In this document: in pieces, positions 1 to 3,611 of the stretch
Numbering within the stretch: position 1 is the stretch's first letter
Layout: each line of letters begins with the position of its first letter
From: CAZLAP01 sp964557715
GTDB taxonomy: Bacteria; Patescibacteriota; Minisyncoccia; Minisyncoccales; RBG-13-42-11
Direction: 5' to 3'
Length of the DNA stretch: 8,442 nucleotides
Assembly: GCA_964557715.1 (NCBI GenBank)
Contig: CAZLAP010000025.1
Coordinates: 1-8,442 of the forward strand
Position numbers and translations under genes: made by a program
Notes under the pieces: generated by a model
Database searches by the model: none
Seen by the model: only the letters and a program-made list of their open reading frames with translations
What the model was told of the DNA's origin: nothing

Positions 1-155
1 TGCCAAAACTCGGCTATTAAGTGAATGCCTGCGTATTTTTGTCTGCCCTGCAGCAAAATTATCTGTTCCGCATTTGATTTCTTTTTCTTTGAAGTTTTGC
101 TTTGGGATTTTTTTTGTTTTATGACCCATCTTGTGGATCTCTTTGTTTTCTTCAT
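1..155 (-). CDS. speD: Probable S-adenosylmethionine decarboxylase, N-terminal part (cut by window edge)
   Basis: The first 51 codons of a minus-strand gene run off the left edge. I translated them by hand from an ATG at 155-153. Residues 43-51 read GIHLIAEFW, which matches the first conserved strand of bacterial/archaeal-type AdoMet decarboxylases (pattern G-x-H-L-[IV]-A-E-F-[YW]). That enzyme is a pyruvoyl protein that decarboxylates S-adenosylmethionine to supply aminopropyl groups for spermidine. The cleavage-site serine and the catalytic residues lie outside the window, so the call rests on one motif. Residues 1-26 form a Lys/Arg-rich, probably disordered extension (MKKTKRSTRW, then a KKKK run), whereas typical family members begin close to the GxHL motif. 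An in-frame TAA lies seven codons before the ATG with no other usual start between, which supports this start. No Shine-Dalgarno sequence is visible. A different alpha/beta protein with a similar strand is possible. Confidence 0.55.
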   Translation of the reverse strand, partial: MKKTKRSTRWVIKQKKSQSKTSKKKKSNAEQIILLQGRQKYAGIHLIAEFW

Positions 156-164
156 AGTTTTAAA

Positions 165-240
165 ATCAACAGCTTACCGAAAGGAGAAGTTAAAAGCTCC
201 CCCAGCTAACCGAGCAAGCAATTTCTTGCGGCTCGGAAAA
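165..240 (-). promoter_or_regulatory. Candidate structured 5' leader RNA of the speD-like gene
   Basis: Directly upstream of the speD-like start the DNA can fold into two hairpins. One pairs CCGA (210-213) with TCGG (233-236) and continues as GCAAG (214-218) with CTTGC (225-229). The second pairs GGAG (183-186) with CTCC (197-200), closed outside by AGCT (171-174) with AGCT (204-207). A minus-strand TTTCGG downstream of the first hairpin could also pair with CCGA, giving an alternative fold. This segment is less A/T-rich than its flanks. I do not recognise a known riboswitch class. A SAM- or polyamine-responsive leader would suit the gene, but that is inference. Confidence 0.3.
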
Positions 241-329
241 ACAAAGAGTGAAAAAAAGCGGTTGACTGATTATTTTTTAAATTCTTTTCTTTTTCTTTTT
301 AACATTAAAAATGTTTTTTGTAAAGAATT

Positions 330-395
330 AAAAAACCCGCCTCCTAAGCTCTATATCTTACTAATTGCCAATATATTGCTTGGGAGGCGGGTTTT
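330..395 (-). terminator. Strong intrinsic terminator, partly bidirectional
   Basis: An 18-bp stem pairs 332-349 with 378-395, with a single G·U pair and a 28-nt loop. Its core is CCCGCCTCC / GGGAGGCGGG. On the minus strand the stem runs into six T residues (335-330). On the plus strand only four T follow, inside the stem. It would end transcripts coming from murB or from the small unit at 402-446, and it separates them from the speD-like gene. Confidence 0.85.
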
Positions 396-401
396 AAAAG
401 A

Positions 402-446
402 CTATTTCTTCTTCTTTTTTGCCTTTGCTTTCTTTTTCTTTGCCAT
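402..446 (-). CDS. Tiny lysine-rich ORF (14 codons), uncertain
   Basis: A minus-strand ATG at 446-444 opens a 14-codon frame ending in TAG, reading MAKKKKAKAKKKKK, so ten of its residues are lysine. It stops six bases before the stem of the strong terminator at 330-395, the usual place for the end of a real gene. It lies about 130 bases beyond the end of murB. No Shine-Dalgarno sequence is seen, but most genes in this window lack one. The frame is open upstream to a TAG, so a slightly longer form starting at a TTG is possible. It could be a small basic peptide, a leader peptide, or simply an A-rich stretch that is open by chance. I do not recognise a family. Confidence 0.25.
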   Translation of the reverse strand: MAKKKKAKAKKKKK

Positions 447-455
447 GAGAATAGT

Positions 456-543
456 AACGATTTTTTTAAAAAAAGATCGTTGCAAATAGTCGACCAACTA
501 TCTGCGCGTTGATTTATTTTTTCATTTTGAAGAACTTTGTCAA
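456..543 (-). other. Intergenic stretch with two hairpins and a TTGACA box
   Basis: Between the tiny ORF and murB there are two inverted repeats: 482-490 with 497-505 (9 bp, one G·U, 6-nt loop), and an A/T-rich one at 456-481 built on seven T followed by seven A flanked by AACGA/TCGTT. On the minus strand a perfect TTGACA lies at 543-538. At 17-18 nt downstream there is only A-rich sequence (AAAATA), a poor -10. A short transcript from here would pass both hairpins and the Lys-rich frame and stop at 330. This is suggestive only. Confidence 0.3.
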
Positions 544-576
544 GTGTGAATAACGAAAAATTTTAATTTTTAATTT

Positions 577-1464
577 CTAAAAACCCAAATATTGGATTTC
601 CTCTTCCAAATTAATTTTAAATTTATTTTTTACTGATTTCTTGGCCAAATTTATCAGCTTTTTTACATCTTCGGCTCTGGCTCTGCCCAAATTAACAATA
701 AAATTCGCATGCTTTTCTGAAATTTTGGCATTGCCGATTTTTTTTCCTTTTAGCCCGCATTTTTCTATGAGTTCTCCGGCCGAAAAATTGGACGGATTTT
801 TAAAAACAGAGCCGGCGGAAAATCCTGCAGGGATTTTTTTCTTTCTTTTTTTAACAATATCGTTAATTTCTTTTTCTATGTTTTTTCTTTCTCCTTTTTT
901 CAGTTTTAAAAAAGCGCTAAGGATAATTAAATTTTTATTTTTTTTAAAAACGCTTTGTCGGTAGCCAAAACAACAATCTTTGTTTTTTAAAACCTTGACT
1001 TTTCCTGTTTTGGCGTTAAAAACCTCAACGTTTGTTATTACTGAAGAAATATTTTTTTTACTGCTCGGCCAGCCGGCGTTGCCGTATATTGCCCCGCCGA
1101 CTGTTCCGGGAACGCCGGCAGACCATTCCAAACCGGTTAATCCTTTTTCAATGGAAAGATTCAGCAATTTGCCTAAGGATAAACCTGCTTCAACATAAAC
1201 TCTCCCGTTGCTTATTTTGTATTTTGTATTTTTAAGATTTACAACCAACCCTTTAAATCCTTTGTCGGAAATTAGCAGATTGCTCCCCTTGCCCAGAATA
1301 AAAAACGGCATCTTTAATTTTTTGGCCGAGACAACAGCCTTAATCAAATCTTCTTTTGTTTTGGCTGTAAAAAAATATTTCGCTTTTCCGCCAATTCTAA
1401 AAGTGGTGTAATTTTTCAATGAAACGTTTTTTTTAACTCCGGTTAATTCTTTTTCTATAGTCAT
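577..1464 (-). CDS. murB: UDP-N-acetylenolpyruvoylglucosamine reductase
   Basis: MurB is the cytoplasmic FAD enzyme that reduces UDP-GlcNAc-enolpyruvate to UDP-MurNAc with NADPH, the second committed step of peptidoglycan synthesis. The 295-residue protein has the FAD-binding half first: TTFRIGGKA at 20-28, GKGSNLL at 58-64, and the GVPGTVGGAIYGNAG loop at 117-131. FGYRQS (166-171) holds the conserved Tyr-Arg. AGSVFKNP (217-224) carries the proton-donating serine, Ser219. SEKHANFIVN (249-258) and a C-terminal Glu cluster (287-289) complete the site. The short length and the SEKHANFIVN form fit the type II MurB group. The protein is very lysine-rich. ATG at 1464 is chosen because the family motifs start soon after it; only a weak GAGAG lies upstream. 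The gene stands alone, with its own likely promoter at 1506-1534, and does not overlap the glycan genes. Identity is secure. Confidence 0.97.
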   Translation of the reverse strand: MTIEKELTGVKKNVSLKNYTTFRIGGKAKYFFTAKTKEDLIKAVVSAKKLKMPFFILGKGSNLLISDKGFKGLVVNLKNTKYKISNGRVYVEAGLSLGKLLNLSIEKGLTGLEWSAGVPGTVGGAIYGNAGWPSSKKNISSVITNVEVFNAKTGKVKVLKNKDCCFGYRQSVFKKNKNLIILSAFLKLKKGERKNIEKEINDIVKKRKKKIPAGFSAGSVFKNPSNFSAGELIEKCGLKGKKIGNAKISEKHANFIVNLGRARAEDVKKLINLAKKSVKNKFKINLEEEIQYLGF

Positions 1465-1501
1465 AATTGCGCACTCTCAATAAAAAAACATCTTTGTCTT
1501 G

Positions 1502-1529
1502 TTGTATTGTAGCAATTTTCTGTTAAAAT
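1502..1529 (+). promoter_or_regulatory. Putative plus-strand promoter for small RNA A
   Basis: TTGTAT (1502-1507) is followed after 16 nt by TAAAAT (1524-1529), and a G-rich start GGGCGG lies 7 nt further on. The match to a sigma-70 promoter is moderate, and A/T-rich DNA gives such matches by chance. Support comes from the folded segment with a T8 tract that starts right after it. Confidence 0.4.
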
Positions 1530-1534
1530 GTAAT
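1506..1534 (-). promoter_or_regulatory. Putative murB promoter
   Basis: On the minus strand ATTACA (1534-1529) is separated by exactly 17 nt from TACAAT (1511-1506). Transcription would start near 1499, giving a leader of about 35 nt before the murB ATG. Its elements interleave with the opposing promoter at 1502-1529, so polymerase could hardly occupy both at once. Confidence 0.45.
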
Positions 1535-1535
1535 T

Positions 1536-1595
1536 GGGCGGATGGAAGCACTCACTAAAGACTTAGTCAGGAGTCAACTCATCCGCCTTTTTTTT
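1536..1595 (+). ncRNA. Candidate small RNA A (about 60 nt, plus strand)
   Basis: A single nested fold covers the whole segment. GGCGGATG (1537-1544) pairs with CATCCGCC (1580-1587). Inside it ACTC (1550-1553) pairs with GAGT (1571-1574), and ACTAA (1554-1558) with TTAGT (1563-1567) around the loop AGAC. Eight T follow (1588-1595), so the outer stem and T tract also work as an intrinsic terminator. No plus-strand gene lies upstream that would need a terminator here, and a promoter-like sequence sits directly before it. Together these suggest a free-standing small RNA. No ORF is visible in it and I do not recognise a family. It could instead be a decayed terminator or repeat. Confidence 0.4.
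1537..1595 (+). terminator. Plus-strand intrinsic terminator
   Basis: The 8-bp perfect stem GGCGGATG/CATCCGCC is followed at once by eight T. The large loop contains its own inner hairpin. On the minus strand no T tract follows the stem, so it acts only for plus-strand transcription. Confidence 0.7.
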
Positions 1596-1598
1596 ATT

Positions 1599-1628
1599 AA
1601 AAAACAGACCCCGCTCGAGTGGGGTCTG
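1599..1628 (-). terminator. Minus-strand intrinsic terminator
   Basis: CAGACCCC (1605-1612) pairs with GGGGTCTG (1621-1628), and the CTCGAG centre extends the stem through a G·U pair. On the minus strand six T follow (1604-1599). It would end transcription from wzz or from the small unit B before murB. It stands back to back with the plus-strand terminator; the shared linker is a T8/A6 tract. Confidence 0.85.
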
Positions 1629-1666
1629 TCGACTTAGTTAGAGTTCCTTACGGAACACTCACTATC
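1599..1666 (-). ncRNA. Candidate small RNA B (about 65 nt, minus strand)
   Basis: The segment lies between a near-consensus minus-strand promoter and a strong terminator and has no ORF. Its 5' part folds into a hairpin: GTTCC (1655-1651) pairs with GGAAC (1646-1642) around GTAA, a GNRA-type tetraloop. Outer pairs including TAGT with ACTA continue the stem through two mismatches. The 3' part is the terminator stem-loop. A start at A1663 is 7 nt after the -10 box. It could be a free small RNA. It could also be a leader with an attenuator ahead of murB, though murB has a likely promoter of its own downstream. No known family is recognised. Confidence 0.5.
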
Positions 1667-1669
1667 TAA

Positions 1670-1698
1670 ATCATAGCAAATTAAGGCTTTTTTGTCAA
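1670..1698 (-). promoter_or_regulatory. Near-consensus sigma-70 promoter, minus strand
   Basis: TTGACA (1698-1693), a spacer of exactly 17 nt, and TATGAT (1675-1670): eleven of twelve consensus bases. It is the best promoter match seen in the window. It lies downstream of wzz and drives only the short segment that ends at the terminator at 1599-1628. Confidence 0.75.
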
Positions 1699-1738
1699 CT
1701 ACTAACCTTTTTATTGGTTATATTTTGATTTTTCCCAC

Positions 1739-1854
1739 CACTCACGCGAGTCTGCGAAGTAGACGAAGCGTTAAGATGAACGTTTACCGTTCATCGCACT
1801 CACGCGAGTCTGCGAAGTAGACAAAGCGTTAAGATGAACGTTTACCGTTCATCG
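1739..1854. repeat. Two tandem copies of a 58-bp structured repeat
   Basis: Units 1739-1796 and 1797-1854 differ at one position (GACGAAG versus GACAAAG). Each unit holds three small palindromes in a row: ACTC-acgc-GAGT, GTCTGC-gaa-GTAGAC (one G·U), and GATGAACG-tttac-CGTTCATC (8-bp stem, 5-nt loop). The near identity implies recent duplication or gene conversion. The second unit overlaps the 3' end of wzz and supplies its last eight codons and the stop. There are no spacers between the units, so this is not a CRISPR array. Confidence 0.95.
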
Positions 1855-2560
1855 AATCTTCTTGCTGATAATTCATATACCATTCTCTCCCAAAAGCCAC
1901 AAATACCCCTGTAAACAGCCCCAGAATACCGGCTATGGCTATATTAATGAATAGTCTTGGCTTTATAGGTTTTTGTGAAACTGCCGGCGGTTTTATAACT
2001 TCGGTATTTTTAATAAAATTCAATTTATTTTTTAATCCTAAAACAGCAATCTTCAAATCAGAAATGCCCTGGTCAGCGTATATTTTCTGTGTTTCCAATA
2101 AAGCTAAAGTTTTTTTTATATCTTCTATTTCATTCTCTATTTTAATTTTTGATTCATCAAACTTTTGCCGATGCTCTGTAAGTATCAAATTATTAGCTTC
2201 TTTTAAAATTAACTTTGCTCTTTCCGGGTCAGTCGATTCTATTTCTCTTATTATCAGATTGGTTCCTTCGGGGTTTGAAGTTTTTATGTTCGGATAAGCT
2301 AATTCTGAAATATCCAATTTTTCCATTGCTAAAATTTTGTAAGCTCCTGCGTTAAATTTTTCTACTAATTGTTCCGAGCTTCCAATCATTCCTTCGGCAA
2401 AAGTTCCAATTTCCAAAACAGTGTCAATTTTGTAAACTTTCGGAGACAAAAAACTGAAAATGCCGGCTATTATAATTGCCAGTAAAAAAACTGTCAGAAT
2501 GAAAACCTTTCTCTTCAGGATTACCTTAATGTAATCCATTAAGTTTATTTCATCTTCCAT
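1829..2560 (-). CDS. Wzz-like polysaccharide chain-length determinant / co-polymerase
   Basis: Proteins of this class sit in the inner membrane and set the length of polymerised surface glycans. The 243-residue protein has the usual layout: a short cytoplasmic start with the INLMDYIKVILKRK motif (5-18), a first membrane helix at about 19-38, an extracytoplasmic domain with a likely coiled coil at 130-185, a proline-rich stretch PPAVSQKPIKP (191-201), and a second membrane helix at about 203-223. No BY-kinase domain is fused. The extracytoplasmic part is short for the family. The last eight residues (SMNGKRSS) and the stop are encoded by the 58-bp repeat, so the native tail was probably different. 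ATG at 2560 has no Shine-Dalgarno sequence but a TATAAT eight bases before it. It is split from the glycan operon by repeats and may be transcribed separately. The family call is firm, the exact partner unknown. Confidence 0.88.
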   Translation of the reverse strand: MEDEINLMDYIKVILKRKVFILTVFLLAIIIAGIFSFLSPKVYKIDTVLEIGTFAEGMIGSSEQLVEKFNAGAYKILAMEKLDISELAYPNIKTSNPEGTNLIIREIESTDPERAKLILKEANNLILTEHRQKFDESKIKIENEIEDIKKTLALLETQKIYADQGISDLKIAVLGLKNKLNFIKNTEVIKPPAVSQKPIKPRLFINIAIAGILGLFTGVFVAFGREWYMNYQQEDSMNGKRSS

Positions 2561-2568
2561 ACATTTTA

Positions 2569-2574
2569 ATTATA
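2569..2574 (-). promoter_or_regulatory. Perfect -10 box placing wzz on a leaderless mRNA
   Basis: On the minus strand TATAAT (2574-2569) ends eight bases before the wzz ATG at 2560, so transcription would begin at or within a base or two of the start codon. The -35 region falls inside the first 62-bp repeat unit (TTTCAT) and matches the consensus poorly. If it works, the repeat provides part of the wzz promoter. Confidence 0.45.
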
Positions 2575-2577
2575 CAT

Positions 2578-2729
2578 CAAGCTTTCATAAAATGAAAGCG
2601 CAGATAAAGATGAGAGCTTGTCTCTCGTCGCCTTATAACCAAGCTTTCATAAAATGAAAGCGCAGATAAAGATGAGAGCTTGTCTCTCATCGCCTTATAA
2701 CCAAGCTTTCATAAAATGAAAGCGCAGAT
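2578..2729. repeat. 62-bp tandem repeat, two full copies plus 28 bp
   Basis: Units start at 2578, 2640 and 2702. The first two differ at one base (TCTCGTC versus TCTCATC), and the third stops after 28 bp at CGCAGAT. Each full unit contains GCTTTCAT-aaa-ATGAAAGC and GATGAGAG-cttgt-CTCTCATC; the single difference leaves a G·U pair in the first copy. The partial third copy shows where the array joins a different hairpin cluster. It begins 17 bp upstream of the wzz start codon. Confidence 0.95.
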
Positions 2730-2734
2730 CTTAA

Positions 2735-2859
2735 GGGCACTTTGTGCTTCCTCGGAGGAAGCACAAGCCCATAGCGAAGGGATCAAAGAGAACTTCGTTC
2801 TCTTTTCTAATTTCATCCCGTAAACAGGTTTCGTTTGAAAAAGAAGATTTATCTTCTTT
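2735..2859. repeat. Cluster of three perfect hairpins in the gap between wzz and the DUF218 gene
   Basis: Three different perfect inverted repeats follow each other. The first is GTGCTTCCTC (2744-2753) with GAGGAAGCAC (2755-2764), enclosed by GGGC (2735-2738) and GCCC (2767-2770). The second is AAAGAGAAC (2785-2793) with GTTCTCTTT (2797-2805), enclosed by GGGAT (2779-2783) and ATCCC (2815-2819). The third is AAAGAAGAT (2840-2848) with ATCTTCTTT (2851-2859). The third is followed by T residues on the minus strand and could weakly terminate the glycan operon, but its stem is A/T-rich. No ORF is credible here. Confidence 0.85.
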
Positions 2860-2875
2860 GCCGAAGCACAAGCCC
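2758..2875. repeat. 13-bp direct repeat pair flanking the hairpin cluster
   Basis: GAAGCACAAGCCC occurs at 2758-2770 and again at 2863-2875. The first copy forms the right arm of the first hairpin; the second has no matching left arm nearby. This suggests a mosaic built by copying or deleting repeat modules. Confidence 0.8.
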
Positions 2876-2894
2876 GAAGAATATCAAAACATTA

Positions 2895-3611
2895 TCAAGG
2901 TCTAATCTCATACCACAAAATGCCAAGGTATTCGTGAACGGCTATGTCGGAATTTCTTAAGTTCTGCGCGTCTGGAAAAAAATCAAGGGCATTGTACTTT
3001 TCCGTTTTTACCTTAAAATCAGTCGGAGCTGGAATAGGATTGGCTTCCACCTTTTCAAACTCTCTCAAAACCCTAGTCATATGATAAGCAGAAGTAACTA
3101 AGAAAAAAGGTTCTTCTCCCACAATTTCTTTCACGTTCCTAATATTCTCCCAAGTATTGCGGGATTTGCCCTCAATAACAATATTCTCTTCCGGCAGTCC
3201 CCTGTTGACAAAAAATCTTTTAATTCCCAAAGCTTCCTCGCTGGTCGGCAATAAAGGATCTGTACCGGAAATAATAATTTCCACCTCGTGCTTCTTAAGA
3301 TGAGAAATGCGCAAAACCTCGCTGCCTCTTAAAACGTCCGCCTCTTTTCCTCCAAGCAAAAGAACCGCTTTGCCGGCCCTTGACATATCCTCCATTTTTA
3401 AAGAAGAATATTTGTTTTCTAAAGGCGAGAGCAGGTAATTGGCCACAGGGGTTATGGAAAAAAGATAATAAAGCAAAATTCCGACAATCAGCAAAAATTT
3501 CTCCAGCTTCTTTTTCTTTGACACTAATAAAAGAACAAATCCTATCAAAATCAAAAGCAAAACAAAGGAACTGGGCAGCAATAATTGTTGTAATATTTTA
3601 AAGAATATCAT
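2895..3611 (-). CDS. YdcF/ElyC/SanA-like membrane protein (DUF218)
   Basis: The 238-residue protein starts with two hydrophobic helices (about 9-30 and 38-58) and then has a DUF218 alpha/beta domain. Family motifs are AVLLLGG (82-88), IIISG (112-116), the SRNTWEN stretch (150-156) and VTSAYHMTR (172-180). In E. coli, ElyC (YcbC) affects envelope and lipid-carrier metabolism and SanA affects the vancomycin barrier; the biochemical activity of the family is poorly settled. It overlaps the sugar-transferase gene by four bases (ATGA), which points to translational coupling. A role in the glycan pathway, for example in handling lipid-linked intermediates, is inference from that coupling. It is the last gene before the repeat-filled gap. 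The family is clear and the function open. Confidence 0.9.
   Translation of the reverse strand: MIFFKILQQLLLPSSFVLLLILIGFVLLLVSKKKKLEKFLLIVGILLYYLFSITPVANYLLSPLENKYSSLKMEDMSRAGKAVLLLGGKEADVLRGSEVLRISHLKKHEVEIIISGTDPLLPTSEEALGIKRFFVNRGLPEENIVIEGKSRNTWENIRNVKEIVGEEPFFLVTSAYHMTRVLREFEKVEANPIPAPTDFKVKTEKYNALDFFPDAQNLRNSDIAVHEYLGILWYEIRP

Noticed and set aside
25..489. A 154-codon plus-strand open frame
   Set aside because: It is rich in Phe, Leu and Lys with no recognisable motif, and it runs antisense through the speD-like start, the strong terminator and the Lys-rich frame. It looks open only because the minus strand is A-rich.
641..1411. Four plus-strand open frames opposite murB
   Set aside because: They are antisense shadows of a clearly identified gene and have no family motifs.
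1935..2297. Plus-strand open frame opposite wzz
   Set aside because: It is antisense to a gene with clear membrane helices and family layout; its composition is a mirror of that gene.
1739..2729. CRISPR array
   Set aside because: The repeat units are directly adjacent with no unique spacers, have two different periods (58 and 62 bp), and no cas gene is present.
2840..2859. Intrinsic terminator of the glycan operon
   Set aside because: The stem is almost all A/T and the T residues that follow on the minus strand are few and partly inside the stem; too weak to call.
1739..2875. Insertion sequence or transposon remnant
   Set aside because: No transposase fragment, no long terminal inverted repeats and no clear target duplication; only short palindromic modules are seen.
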